Positions 1 through 12,360 of a stretch of 64,000 bases of DNA are shown here, in pieces. The translations under genes and the position numbers were made by a program. The stretch is from positions 5,699,001 to 5,763,000 of the forward strand of contig NC_080557.1 in NCBI RefSeq assembly GCF_030253575.1. Reading direction: 5' to 3'. The first letter of the stretch is position 1; each line of letters begins with the position of its first letter. Source of the DNA: Rhododendron vialii (lineage: Eukaryota > Streptophyta > Magnoliopsida > Ericales > Ericaceae). Under the pieces are notes generated by a model, which saw only the letters and a program-made list of their open reading frames with translations, searched no databases and was not told where the DNA came from.

Positions 1-1009
1 TTCTAACATTTGTAATTAATGGAGTAAATTAATTAAGTTGAAATGATTAAACGTGAACATAGGTTCATTAAACCTGAGCGGTATTCGTTTAATTGGTATC
101 TAATTATAACGTAGGAATCTTTAGTATGGGAGTCGAATTCAAACATTTTTATCAAAACGTAAATAGACTTCGTGTTACGGATGACATAAACGCAAGGGGT
201 TCATCATGGATTCGAGGACCCTGTAGCGCTCCAGGCGAGCTACATGGTGTATTATTTTATCTGGACCGTCATTCTCTACAATTAATGATCCGGATTTTAT
301 ACCATTTGATAACGTTGTTTCGTTGCCTGCCCCATAATGGCAAAGCCATGTAGGGGTTGGGTGGGGCCAAGACCACCCTCCCCCACTTTGGAATTTACTA
401 GTATTTTTAGTTTCGGATGTGAAATTTTTTTTTTTTCCAACAAGACAAATCCTATTCCTATTCTGTTAACGCCCAGTTGTGGCTTCCCCCACCCTCACAC
501 ACATACACACAAAGAACCGAGGAGCTAAACGGATATTTGCTATTGAACCATGCCCCCAAATCAAAGTCGAAGGGCATCAGAGAGGGCAAGTATAGAGACC
601 CAAATCTGTGCACATTACCATGCTTCCTTCATTCAAGAGAGCGGTATACAAGAAATATATTTACATCATGTCTGGTCGTATCATGGTCCTGTGTCCATAC
701 CCGTACTTCTAAACCACACACCAAACCAAAGGTGACTTTGTGAACATACAAATATTGCAACTCATTTACCATAATAAAAATTGAACACTAATGCATTATT
801 TCCAGCCTCTGCCAAACACCATAGATATATTATATCCATATCCAATCAAATCGAACACAGACAAAAGAGAATCCACAAAACCAGTTAAAAACCTTGGCAA
901 AGTTTACATTTACAAAGGAACTTCAATCGTTAAAAAGACGTCACCTTGAGTGCACTTTCGTTACAGAGGAACAAGCTTTAACGTACAGAAGCTAAACAGA
1001 GAGTAAAGA
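1..1009. other. intergenic DNA, nothing recognised
   Basis: AT-rich plant intergenic sequence. Short open frames here have no recognisable domain and no coding-like pattern. The last part, next to position 1,010, is downstream flank or 3' UTR of the minus-strand receptor-like protein gene. Confidence 0.6.
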
Positions 1010-1015
1010 TTTATT
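1010..1015 (-). terminator. probable polyadenylation signal of the receptor-like protein gene
   Basis: Reading the minus strand, AATAAA occurs about 60 nt after the stop codon of the receptor-like protein gene, a usual spacing for a plant near-upstream poly(A) element. Inferred from motif and position only. Confidence 0.45.
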
Positions 1016-1073
1016 GGATGAACCTTGAGAAAAAGGGACACAAACAAAGTCACAACTAGTACATTGGCTTCAG

Positions 1074-4000
1074 CTATGTCTTTCGGAACATGGACAGCCT
1101 GGGAAAGTTATCCACAACAAAGTAGTAGCTTTCTGTCAAGCACAGTCCAATGAGGTTGAACCATGCCCTCCGCCAGTAAGGATTGATATAAAGAACCAGA
1201 ATGATTCCGAGCAAGACTGTTATGTACGAACCAACAAAACTCCCGTAGAAAGCATTCGCGTCTAACCAACTATCTGCTTCCTGATTCTCTGGGGCGTTTG
1301 GCACCTGCGGCTGTGCCACAATCTTATTGCAACTGTTATGCAGTGGAGGTCCACAGAGAAGAGGATTCTCATCATAGCTACTTTCCTCAAAAGTCGCAAA
1401 TTGACCCTTCCGGTCTGGAGTTTTACCTGATAAGTCGTTGTGTGCCACGCTGAAGACTGCCAAGGAGTTCAAGTCAACTAGTTGAGAGGGGATTTCCCCT
1501 TTCAAGAAGTTGTAAGAAAGATCCAAACTCTCTAATTGCCTCAGGTTTGAGAACGTTGCCGGAATGGGCCCGGATAAATTGTTATGCGACAAGTTCAGTG
1601 CACGGATGTGGCTCAAGTTTCCAATTTCAGGTGGGATTTCACCAGTAAATTGGTTGAAAGAGAAATCAATGCCTGACATGATGGAGAGGATTTTGGCGTT
1701 GTAAGAATAGGAATTCCACTTAGTGTTGAACACCACAACTTGTTTCAAATCATATTTTCCATAGCCGTTTGGAGAATCATAGCGCCAGGAGTCTTTTCTT
1801 GTTTGGGATAACATTGTGCTATTCACGAACAAAAACGATTGCTTCAAAATGAACCCACCCGCTACATAAAAAGGGAGTGTCATGTCATTGGTTCCAAAAC
1901 GATTTATCTTGCCCAAGCAAGGTGGCAACGAACCAGAAAGATTATTTCGAGAAACATCAAGCATTGCCAATCGGTCTAATTGGCACAACTGACTAGGAAT
2001 ATCACCTTGGAAATTGTTAGATTTCAAGAGAAGAATGGTTAATGAAGAAAGGGAGCTAAACCAAGTTGGAATGATCCCAGAAAGAGAGTTCTCGCTTAGG
2101 TCTAACGTTATCAAAAAAGAATACGCAGCAATTCCATCTGGCATTGGACCTTCTAACCTATTTCTACGCAGGTAAAGATGTCGAATGTTGAGTAGGCAAG
2201 ATGGTACAAATCCAGTGAGATTGTTATTGGAAAGGTCCAAAAACCAAAGGTTCTGGAGTTGGCAAAACTCTAACGGAATGGAACCGTGGAAATGATTTTT
2301 TGGCATCACTAATTCTCTTAAACCACTTATATTTACAATCCATCTGGGAAGATTCCCTGAGAAGTGGTTATCACTAATGTCAAGTGTCTGCAACACAGAA
2401 AGAGACAAACTTTCTGGGATATTTCCTGTAAAATTGTTTCCATCCAAATACAGACTGACCAATGAAGTTAGATTAAAAACACTAGGAGACAATTTTCCAG
2501 ACAAATTATTGTTTGATAATCTGATGATATTCAAAGTAGCGCAACGTGTTGTAAAGTAGTCCGGCAAAACTCCTGACAAAAGATTGTTAGACAAGTCTAT
2601 AAACCATAAGTCATTCATATCACGGAAAAGATGAGTGATAAGATTTCCCTCAAATACATTTCCAGACATACGTACTTCAGTCAAGTTTGGAAACATTAGG
2701 CTTATATTTGGTGGAATCCGGCTGCCTAGTTCATTGTTGGAGATATCTATGGCTAAAATGTTGAGGTGAGGATGAGATGGAAATTCCAAAGGCCCAACAA
2801 GGGAGTTATCACTTAGATATAGACCCTCCAGTCTTGCATTATTCTCTAGCAGCCAGCTGGGAAATGTTCCATTCAAGTTGTTGTGGGAGATTTCGACAAT
2901 TCTCAAGTCATATTGGCAATACAGAAAGCTTGGAAAAGCTATACCGTAATTGCCCTTGGTTCCATTTGAGAGTGAGAGAAAATTGAGTTGGAACGTTGGT
3001 GCACAAGTGGTCGATTCATTTTCTGCAAGGAATAGGTTGTTATCACAAAAAATGACTTTGAGGTTGGAATGGTTAACAAATGACCCGAACGAGAGTGGAA
3101 CTAGGAAGTGATTGGATGAAAGTGAAAGATATACAAGTGATGTAAGAGTAATGAGGGGAGATGAGGCGATATTTCCAGTCAATTGGTTATCAGAGAGATC
3201 GAGTACTCGAAGATCTTTCAAGTTTCCCAAACATGGAGGAAGAGCCCCTTCAAGTTGATTTCCACTAAGATCTAGCTCTTGGAGGTTTCTCAGTTCGCAC
3301 AATCCTACACAATATGTAACGAATCGATAAAAGAAGATGAAAGCAGGAAGATGAGTTTGATGAAATCATTGGAATGTATACTTACTCTTGGGGATTGAAA
3401 ATTACCTTGAGTAGGTAGATTGCCTCTGAGGCAACAATTAGACAAAGCCAAGACGTTAAGCGATGCCAAGACTCCAATGCTTTGCAGAAAGTTGTCGTCA
3501 AGGCAGGACCCACCCAAATATAAATCCTCCAAATTGCTTAGACTTGATAATCCTGTGTACAAGAGGTAAAGAATTAATGATCACATGGAGGCAGGGGTGG
3601 AGATAAATGGGGGGTGGGGGTGGCACTTTCCCTTCGTACTTATACGAAAATCATGCGGCGAATTATAAGTGAACTTCCATAGAAAAAAGTGCCACCCCTA
3701 GCCAAATCTTGGCTTCGACACTGGATGGAGGATATTTTGGCTCCATACAAGGAAAACCGCATGAAAGAGTGACTACAACTAATGAAGAGCAAGACTCTCC
3801 TGGGTAAGGTGATCCTTTCCAACCCTTATGGATTGGAAAATTTTCATCACAGACTTTGGAAATTTTCACCAACTCGACAAAATTAATATAAGCCAAAAAG
3901 GAAAAAGAGCAAGGACAAGATTCGAGCAGTGAAATTCATATTAATTTCCTTTTAATTAATACCTTGGACGAGTTCAAAGCTTTTGATTTGGGTAGAACTT

Positions 4001-5050
4001 AAATCCAACAACTTCAAACTAACAAAGTCATCTAATCCTGCGCATACCAATGAAACACATAGGAATTAAATTAAGAAACAAAATTAAAAGAGAAAAAAAT
4101 GGCTGACAACTAAAAGACAAAATGTTAGAGTGTTGTTATCTAAAAGTGGAGTATCAAAATCAATATAAAAAGCTCACTTAATAATGATTGAATGGTTCTA
4201 TTCAACAAGTTTCCACTCAAGTCGAGGACCTGCAGATTCTTCAAGCCTGCTAGTCCTCTAAAACCTGCAACCAAACAGTTTAACAGTTAATATTCCTCAA
4301 GCCTGCTAGTCGTCTTGAGGTTTGAGTATTGTTTAACTCGGAGAGATAAGAAACTATGAGGACTTAACTGTCAGAATGATTTGATCCCTCCAGCCGATTC
4401 CGTGCAAGATATAGATACTTGAGCGAAGAAAGCCCACTTAAGGATGGTAATATACTGTAGTTGAAGTAATTATCACTTAAGTCAAGGACTTCAAGATTTC
4501 CTAATCTCCAGAGGGTTTCAAATCCTGAAAAGAAAATTAAAAGAAAAGAAAAAATCGTCCAGAAGTCTGGTATCAATCACCTGATCAGAGAAACGAATTA
4601 GAAAGCTACTGAATACAACAGTTACTTGTGTGGAATGAACTTGCCTTCATTTTGAGGCCAAGAAGATATATTATTGTCACTCAAGTCAAGATTCACGAGT
4701 TCTTCAAAGGGAAGAAACAAAGAGCCATTGAAATATCCGACTTCCTCGTCTTCTTCTTCAAACCATGACGGGCTTCCATCTACGAACTCTACGTCTACAG
4801 TCATTGCTCCGGCTAGAGATAGTCCAGTCACACGCCCAGTTGAGTTGTTGCATTCAACTCTTTCCCATTCACAACAGCTAAGAGCCGATTCTGCCTCCCA
4901 AGATGGCAAATCGCCATCGGCGTCAAAATAAGGGTAATTGATGTTGGCTTTGAGAGTCAAGAGAGCATGCCTCTCTTGCTCCAAACACCCAAAGCAACGC
5001 CATCCCAACACCGACATCATCATCACCCAAAATAACAAACTACTTTCCAT
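1074..5050 (-). CDS. LRR receptor-like protein (RLP, no kinase), six exons
   Basis: Cell-surface receptor-like protein; RLPs recognise extracellular ligands and signal through partner kinases of the SOBIR1 type. My exon model (minus strand) is 5050-4645, 4524-4369, 4264-4178, 4037-3963, 3552-3406 and 3304-1074, 3,102 nt coding for 1,033 aa, with every junction in phase 1. The protein has a signal peptide (about 1-22), an LRRNT_2 cap with the CCEWERVEC motif (about 60-70), then many plant-type LRRs (LxxLxLSxNxLxGxIP). A non-LRR island lies at about 765-830, followed by four more LRRs and a C-terminal cap ending LLCGPPL. An acidic stretch, a transmembrane helix (about 978-997) and a short basic tail with NPYWRRAWF complete it. 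No kinase follows. The architecture matches the RLP13/14/15/21 type. The first intron starts with GC rather than GT. The 410-bp fourth intron holds repeat DNA around 3,590-3,730. Splicing is predicted, not observed; function as a receptor is inferred from the family. Confidence 0.92.
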
Positions 5051-5132
5051 ATCTACCTCTCTTTTATGAAGAACTGCACTCTGCTGGTGTTACAGGTTCT
5101 CTTGCGTACTAAGAGCTCAAAGGTAGTGTTTA

Positions 5133-5141
5133 AATATATAG
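5133..5141 (-). promoter_or_regulatory. TATA box of the receptor-like protein gene
   Basis: The minus strand reads CTATATATTTA about 85 nt upstream of the ATG at 5,050. A start site near 5,105 would give a leader of about 55 nt. Confidence 0.5.
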
Positions 5142-5261
5142 GTGAGTAAAGCGGCTGTCTCGGACAAGGGCTGACTCCACCACTATGTGGTGTGGCTCTC
5201 TCTTAATGTGTGGTGGGAAAGAGTGCTGGAGCACCATGTGCTGATGTTACAGGAATATTAA

Positions 5262-5499
5262 GGCCTCGTTTCTGAAAGGGAAAGAAGTACTTATTTTTTA
5301 ATAATGTAATTTCAAGTTCAAAAATTATGTGCTTACGCAAATAATTTTTCTATCAATATGGATCTTGTTTGATAGATCTCATTGAGATCTTTTATACAGT
5401 GCAAAAAGAATTGAAAAATTATTTTTCATTTACATTATTTTTGAATTTTAAAATATGAAATAAGTACTTATTTTTTAAGAAGATGTTCTGGAACGGACC
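5262..5499. mobile_element. Harbinger/Tourist-like MITE
   Basis: 238 bp, AT-rich, with imperfect terminal inverted repeats (GGCCTCGTTTCTGAAA at the left; the right end reads GGTCCGTTCCAGAAC in reverse complement). It is flanked by TAA on both sides (5259-5261 and 5500-5502). Related copies or fragments lie at 6,264, 20,009-20,254, 28,690 and 47,957-48,216. Confidence 0.6.
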
Positions 5500-5502
5500 T
5501 AA

Positions 5503-6029
5503 TTAAGTAATCGCTCTGTTTGTGGGACAACATGTTACTTGTTCCTGGGACTGTGTTTGGCGTAACTTTTGGGGTGATGTTTCTTTACTTTTTGCATATT
5601 TAGTCCTTTTTCAAAGCTGTTTTCTATATAGTTCCGTGTTAAAAACGATTCATTATCCGAGTCTCCACGAAAAATAAAAAATATTAAAATAGTAATAGAC
5701 TTGATTTGAAAAGGGGGAATGATCAGATACACCACTGTCTATAAAAATACGTGTTTATACTCTTTTTATTTTCGTAGCTATATTAGAATATTCTTATAGG
5801 ATAATAATGATGGTAAAATTATTAAACCTAGGACCACTGAATTGATATTGTTTCCTGACGGAAACTAATCGGATTCAACGGTTAGGGGGACATTGACATT
5901 TGACCGAAAATGTGAGGGCTCGGCAATCGATCGAAATTGAAAGTCTGAGGGGCAAAGTGACACCAAGCAAAAATTCCAAGGGTGCAAAGTGTACTTTACC
6001 CTGAAATTTTGGAAAAAAACATTAACAAT
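5503..6029. other. intergenic repeat DNA
   Basis: No gene seen. Positions 5,870-6,000 contain a phrase about a threshold of a typical plant dispersed repeat (ending CAAAGTGTACTTTACCCTG), but I cannot define its ends. Confidence 0.4.
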
Positions 6030-7015
6030 AAATGAAAACGTAAGAATGCTTGTGACATGTACAATTTTACGCACAAGCTCATAGAGGCCAAGGGCCAGAA
6101 TCAAACACAGAAATACATACACACAAGTGTGGTGTCTATTCCTTGGGAGTGTGTGTGATCCTAGAATTTTAAAAACAAGAACCAACAAGAGCTGTAACAC
6201 TCTGTTTCACGTTAAAAATCTACATATGTGATCTTAGATATATGAGGAACCATAAAAACTATTAGGCCCCATTCCAGAAATCCAAAAAAGTACTTAAAAA
6301 ATAAGGGTCTATTTTCAATTGATTATATCTTGTAATTTATAATGTTTTAGGTGATTTCGAAAATATTTTGTTAAAGAATTAATTGAGATTTATCAAACAA
6401 GATCCATATTCGACATGAAATTTATTACAGATTTAAAGATATAACTAATTTTTTAGCTGGTTAGAATAGAACGATGAACAATTAAATTTGGACGGAGGGG
6501 AGTAGTACTAGTTTGATTTTAGCTTAAGAATTTTGGGCCATGTGGTTATTGTACTCCAACAAGTTATTAGATCAGTGTTCTAGAGATGGGACATTATAAT
6601 TACTATCAGAGAAATCTGGAAGGGAGGTCAATTGCCAGTTGTCGGAGCGTTACAAATGGTATCAGCGCCCCGCTCTTGTTTTCAATTGATGTGTAGGATG
6701 CACTCTGCAACCACGGAAACCAGAGAGATTGCTAGGATAATGCAATGAAGGAGAAGTGAAAAATTCGGATTTGTAATACCCAAGATTTGAAAGAAGTGAG
6801 TGCTTAGTCACATGTTGGTAGCGAGCTAGAGCCTGGGCCCTCAATCGGTACGTATATTGAAAACCGACTTTCTAGTACAAATTAAAAATCGGATTAGTTT
6901 AATTTACCGTGCTAGTTGGGTCTGGCGTGGTTAGATAACAGAAAGAACGATATGCACGAGAAAGTAAAAGTAATATTAATTAACTCGTGATTTGAACACT
7001 ACATGGAAGCTAAAT
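6030..7015. repeat. left copy of a dispersed ~1-kb repeat with retroelement-like PBS
   Basis: Collinear with 19,786-21,090: both share the stretch from AAGAATGCTTGTGACATG to TAACTCGTGATTTGAACACT, at high identity. Near 6,658 it reads TGGTATCAGCGCC, resembling the primer-binding site complementary to the 3' end of initiator tRNA-Met used by LTR retrotransposons; the right copy has the better match. It also carries a fragment of the MITE family seen at 5,262 (from about 6,264). The parent element could not be delimited. Confidence 0.6.
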
Positions 7016-7547
7016 TAATTTGATTAGTCCTAAAGTTGGTCCAGGCTAATGATCACCCACTTCAGGTTGTTTTTAACATTATATATATCTTTGTGGAAAA
7101 AAGAGACTTTCAAGACTTGGTGGCAATTAATTAAAGTAGCTTTGCTTTTAAAAATTTTCTACGTACACTAATAATTATCGGAACTTATAATTCAAAAAGG
7201 TGCGTAGTACTATTTGTTTTCTCGCTTTCATATTAGGGAATCAAACTATAACGTGTTCTAAAGTCATACGACCATTAAAAAGCTTCGTCCTACTGTAAAA
7301 ATATTATAAGGTAAATTGGACTAGGGTCCGTTTTGAAGGTGGTTTTGGGTATTTAGTCCAGCTCAATGTGTAATAATGGTGAAGGTCTATTACTGCAACA
7401 TTTATTAGGTCTATAGTCCGTTTTTAGACCAAAATGCCCTAACTAGCGTGTATATATAATGTGTTATTTTTAAATTTTGTTCCCTGTTGCTTTTCAACCC
7501 AACGTGCCAACCGTTTCTGGATCTCGAGCAGCACGAGCTCGCTGGTG

Positions 7548-7587
<40 letters not shown>

Positions 7588-7857
7588 TGTGATCACAGCT
7601 CGGTTCTCTCTCTCTCTCTTCCCGCGATCACAGCTCAGTTTTGGATCATGATCACTTTCACGATCTCGATTCTGTATTGCGATCACGATCTCGTTTCCCT
7701 TTGTGACGATCTCTCCCGATCAGGATCACGATCTTTGTCTTCGGAGTTTTTTTTGTTCGCGATCTCTGTGGTGATGCTTCTCTGTCGCTGTGTTCTTCTC
7801 TGTCTCAGTATTTATTTTGATTTTTGCTGTGTTCTTTTATTTTTGTATTTATAGAGT
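7016..7857. other. probable left end of a MULE, with CT microsatellites
   Basis: No gene seen. About 7,310-7,445 has the flavour of a Mutator-like terminal region (GGTAAATTGGACTAGGGTCC, later GACCAAAATGCCCTAACT), but no matching inverted end was found near 16,200, so the boundary is uncertain. (CT)n tracts occupy 7,551-7,583 and 7,603-7,620. Confidence 0.35.
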
Positions 7858-8200
7858 TTATTTGTTGAGATAACGTTATCTATTGCTTTATTCTGATAGA
7901 TACTGAGATTATTTTTTGTTGAGATAACATTATCTATTACTTTATTCTGATAAATACAAAAATTATTGTTGCTGAGATATGTGTATCACAATGAACTGTA
8001 TTTGCTGAGATATTGTTATCTCTTTCTATTTTTGTTTATTTGCTGAGATAGCATTATATCTATTTCTTTGTTCTGGTAAATACTGAGACTGTTTTTGTTA
8101 AAATAACATTATCTATTGTTTTGTTCTCATAGATAGACTACTTTTTTGAGATATGTGTATCTGATTTGTTTATTCTGATATAATGTTATTTATTTACAGA
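7858..8200. repeat. reiterated GATAAC-palindrome repeats upstream of the MuDR-like ORF
   Basis: At least five diverged units of about 50-60 bp, each with a GAGATAACGTTATCT-like palindrome followed by a TTTRTTCTGATAAATAC-like phrase. The same palindrome recurs at 9,098 and throughout 15,640-16,100, on the other side of the CACTA insertion, so both blocks belong to one older element. Confidence 0.7.
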
Positions 8201-8223
8201 CTGAACTGTTTTTTGAAGTTGAA

Positions 8224-8934
8224 ATGGATTCTTCTATTCTTTTATTATGCAAATATGGATCCTATAGTCTTGTTGTTAAGGTGACAGAAGGTTATCAATT
8301 TGAGGATCTTATTGGAAGTATTTCTAACAAGTGGAATGGTTTAGTATCAACGAGGTTATTGTATTCTGTTTGTGATCATCTTAATGTACTCCTTGAGAAT
8401 GATGATGATTTTCGTAATATGATGGATTTAGCTGCTGCATATGGTGCTCGTTTTGTTGAGGTATCTGTTGAAGACGGTAATTGTAGGGTTAGTAGCCGTT
8501 TTGAAATCAGTGAAAGCAGTCGTAGCAATGGAAATGGTAGAGTAACTAGTAGTTCACATTTTGAAATTGTTGAGGGTCCTCTTGAAAAGTTTTGTCCTTA
8601 TCATGAGACAAAAAGACTTTCTGCTGATTGGGCATATTTGATTAGTCATGTTGGTTAAGAATTTAGAGGTGGTGTTAAGGATTTTAGGTTATCTTTGTGT
8701 AAGTATGCAATTAAAGTTGGATTTAGGTTCAAGTATTTGAAGAATGACCAATCAAGAATGACAGCTGAGTGTGCTTTTAAGGCAGATGGGTGTAAATGGT
8801 TTGTTCATGCAATTCTAGACAAATCAAATCATTTTTTTCGCATTAAGGAGCTTGAAAAAAAACACAGATGTGGTGCTAAAATTTGTATAATTGCACACCA
8901 AGTAGTTACATATATTGCAAATGTTTTGGTTTAA
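8224..8934 (+). pseudogene. MuDR-type transposase N-terminal region, broken
   Basis: Starts at ATG 8,224 and reads 144 codons to an in-frame TAA (8,656-8,658). The same frame continues to 8,934. The first part resembles the N-terminal PB1-like region often found in plant MULE proteins (LLCKYGSY, then KVTEGYQFEDLIGSI). The second part (VG-stop-EFRGGVKDFRLSLCKYA, then KADGCKWFVHAI and KKHRCG) is the plant MuDR DNA-binding domain. The catalytic MULE DDE domain and SWIM zinc finger are absent: the frame ends and is followed by low-complexity CT-rich DNA. The premature stop and missing catalytic core make it a pseudogene of a once autonomous Mutator-like element. Confidence 0.8.
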
Positions 8935-9074
8935 CATCATCTTCCGTCGCCTTTTTTACGTCTTCTTCCTCCTCATTTTTTTTTCTTCTTCTTCTTCCTC
9001 TTCCAGTTGTTATTCCTCTTGATATAGCGTTATCTCTTTTAATTTTTGTGAAATTTACTGGCTGAAATGTATTG

Positions 9075-9154
9075 GTTGAGATACTGTTAAAACAGATGAG
9101 ATAACAGTATCTCAATCAATTCAATTCACAAATAAACTTAGGAATAAAGCAAGA
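9075..9154. repeat. MULE subterminal repeat, left side of the CACTA insertion
   Basis: Matches the 297-bp repeat at 15,553 onward (AAAACAGATGAGATAA, then AATTCACAAATAAACT) with a middle section deleted. It ends in AAAGCAAGA, which joins onto GATTGTAATATCACAA at 15,555 to rebuild the uninterrupted repeat. Confidence 0.75.
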
Positions 9155-10097
9155 CACTACAAGAAATTAGCCTTTCTGCGAGGAAATTTTTAGCGAGGAT
9201 GTCTATTTCCTCGCTAAAGGAAGAGTTTTGGCGAGGAAATTATTGTTTTCTCGCTAATGGTGTTTTTTTGCGTGAAAGGCATATTTTCCTCGCTATTTAC
9301 TTGTCGCTAAAGAGTATTTGCGACGAAGTTTCAAAATTCCTCGCTAATTGTTGTCGCCAAAAACATGGCGGGAATTTTTTATATAGGCGGGAAAAATGAA
9401 TTTGCAAGGAAATATATTATTTTGTCGCCAAAAGCCTGTAGTGATTTTTTGTGGCAAACTTATTGGGATGCTAAAGTTGAAAACCCTTTGCGAGGAATTA
9501 TTTTTCTCGCAAAAACATTGGTTATTTGCAAGGAAATAAAGAATTCGTCGCCAAAGACTATGGTTCCTTTTGGCGGGGAATTGTGTTCCTCGCAAAAAAA
9601 TCATTTTTTTTGCGAGAAAATAATAAATTTGTCGCTATAAATCTAAACTTCCTTTTCGTGGTTATGTTAGTCCATGCAACAGTTAAAAGCACAATTTGCG
9701 AGGAATCGGTGTTACTGCAAAATGTGGTACTTTTGTCGACCAAAAAGACTGGTCACACAAGATAAACAAAAATAAAATATCGTCTTGTTGTGCTTCGGTG
9801 ACTACCGACGTGGTCACTAGTTACTTGTCAAATTAGCTCCAAAAATCCCCACCAGCGCCAAGCTTTTTGGTATCATTGAAATTTTCATTTTTGTGATCAC
9901 ATAACTCATTCGCATACGTTTTACGTGAATGATTTAACATGTAGCTTGAGAATTTTAGTTGCGATCAAAACCATCTATCTTCTATATAATATGGATTAGA
10001 TTGTTCGTACTAAGATTGAAATTAATCGTGTATAATTATTAGTTTGATCAAACAAAAAATACCATTTTGTTAATGAATTTGCATTCCAATGAAGGTG

Positions 10098-10390
10098 TTT
10101 TCTAAACTTGATCGAGCTGAAAAATTATGTGAATGATTTAATGAACAAGTAGAACAAAATCAATGGTCTCGATCGTCATGATTGTATCGCACTCATGTGG
10201 CTATTGTACATTCAATTACAGCACAAGACTTAGTTTATTATCAAATAGGGTTTTCTAAACCAGATCGAGCTAAAAACTTACGTGAATGATTAGATTGACA
10301 AGCACAACGAAATCAACAGTCTTGATTATCGTGATTGTGTTATGGTTGTGTGGCTACCATACATTCCACTATAGCATAAGACTAAGTTAG
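10098..10390. repeat. diverged direct repeat inside the CACTA element
   Basis: The phrase TTTTCTAAAC, then GATCGAGCT, then GTGAATGATT recurs at 10,098 and 10,251 (period about 153 bp), with related sequence continuing to about 10,390. No coding potential seen. Confidence 0.55.
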
Positions 10391-11089
10391 CTACTAAGTA
10401 AGTTAGCTACTAAGTAAGTTGAGCGTATAGATTTTAAAGGTCATTAACGAGTATATTATTATAAAGATTGATCTGAGCTATTAGGATTTCACATCTTATT
10501 GGTTCTATCATTTGTCACAAAAGTAAGTAATTATTGGATATTGGCGATCAAGTGATCAAAAGACATTTAATGCGTCTGGAGGAATTAAAGTTTAATAATG
10601 CACTACTTGAACACTGCTTGAGGTATTTTTTTCGCAATCAGAACTGTCTATCTTTTAAATTTAATAGAGTAGATCATTCATATCTAGAATAAAGTTTGTC
10701 AAACAACCTATAATCACCTAATCGGAATAGTTTAGTCATGCAAAAAATGATTAGACTCATCAATTTTTTTTATATAAAATGTTTCGATGAGGTAGTCGAG
10801 GGTGTCAAATCAATTTGAACTTTTGCAAGAAGATTCAATTTGACAAACTCTACAAGATGAATGATTCAGATAATTGAGTAAAGAGCGGGACGTGTCGAAC
10901 TACGTGCTGCAGTATTCAAGTGTAGGGCATCTATCCTTACACAAATGTTTTGGTAGGCATACTAAAGGACGGCATCGGAAAAAAAGGATGAAAATAAAGA
11001 GAAACGGCGCCGTTTCCATTTGTAAAGAGGGGGAATTTTTTTGGCGGGCCGGGAAAAATTGGGCGTGGCGTTCCTCCTAAAGCTTATCC

Positions 11090-11290
11090 CCACTTCCTCT
11101 CTTACAATACCGCTCCCCTTCCATCTCTCTCACACCGCTCCTCCTCCATCTCTGCAACAGACCGCTCCCCCTCTATCTCCCTCACATCGCTCCTCCTCCA
11201 TCTCTGCAACAGACCACTCTCCCTCCATCTCCCTCACACCGCTCTCCCTCCATCTCCCTCACACCGCTCCTCCTCCATCTTTGCAACTCC
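11090..11290. repeat. C-rich minisatellite in the 5' part of the CACTA gene
   Basis: Units of about 26-29 bp built on CTCCATCTCCCTCACACCGCT and CTCCATCTCTGCAACAGACC alternate six to seven times. It lies upstream of a possible splice donor (CAAG|GTATGG near 11,312), so it may be transcribed leader of the TNPA-like gene. Confidence 0.6.
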
Positions 11291-12360
11291 GACTCTCTCT
11301 TTCTCTCTCTCAAGGTATGGTTTTCTATTTCTCTCTCTTCTCCTCCATGGATCCCCTTCATCTCTGGCCGTTTTGTTTTATTGAAACAAAGCTGAGGAAA
11401 TACAAGACATTTACCATGGGAACTTAAAAATAGACAATGGAGAACGAGGAAACCCTAACTTTGTTTTGCTAAAACAAAGCTGAGGAAATATAACTTTGTC
11501 TTGTTCTCTTTTAGGGTTTTTTGATACTAGGAACTTTCTGATTCAGGTGAGGGGTCTCTCTCTCTCTCTTGATTTTTCTCGATTAGGTTCCGAATTTCTT
11601 ACTTTGGAGAAATAGCAAAGCGTTGAACAGAGATCAAGTAGTTCTGTTAATCTTTTACAACTGTTGGACTCCCCCTCCACCTGCAAGCCTCCCTTGATTT
11701 CTTCATAAAGACATTGTAACCCATTCTATGTTTTCTACATAGATTTCCCATATTGGGGATTAGTTTAATTTGTTATCCGAAATTGTTGATTAGTTTAACC
11801 TAATCTGTTCCTTTCGGGTGATGACCTGCTATTATAAAATCATATGTAGGCAGGGATAGGGTGTGGGGCTTGCTTGCAAGGTTTTTAATCTAATTTGTTC
11901 CTTTCGTTTGATCATGTGGACAGGCTTAAACTTTAGTTGTGAACTATGGACTTAATCACATGCGATGATTAATAAGTGGAAGAACTAAAAAGAAAAGGAA
12001 CAAGGGACAAAAACTTGGCTCGCATAACAAATTATAATTTCTGAGGCATCTAATTTAAAATCTTTGTGCATTAGCTTTTAAGCCATCTAACTAATCTAAA
12101 TAACAGAATCCATTCCCCTTCTTTCATTAGAACAGCCATTTGTTGTTTGGTTTTTAGTAAGTTAGCTTTTACTATGCTAACAAATGGTCCTAACTAGTAC
12201 AACTTGTTGGATGAGGAAAAACGACGAAGGAATTTACTGATGGAGTTTTGCTTTTGCTTATATGTTTATGGCTAGATATTGGAGTTATTTCTTTTTATTT
12301 TATTCTCTCAGTGCCGTCGCTGTGAACAAATAATGCAGGATTTTTTTTTTTTTTAGGAAA

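Noticed and set aside
3640..3896. Overlapping minus-strand frames in the receptor gene's fourth intron
   Set aside because: No LRR pattern; sequence includes a repeat phrase (GCCACCCCTAGCCAAATCTT) common in plant repeats. Not an exon.
6657..6845. Minus-strand frame repeated at 20,752-20,973 (RYQHVTKHSLLSNLGYYKS)
   Set aside because: Shared because both sites are copies of one repeat with a primer-binding site; no domain, and the reading is opposite to the presumed element direction.
7310..7445. Defined MULE terminal inverted repeat
   Set aside because: The left sequence looks right but no inverted partner was found near 16,200-17,200, so I did not set element ends.
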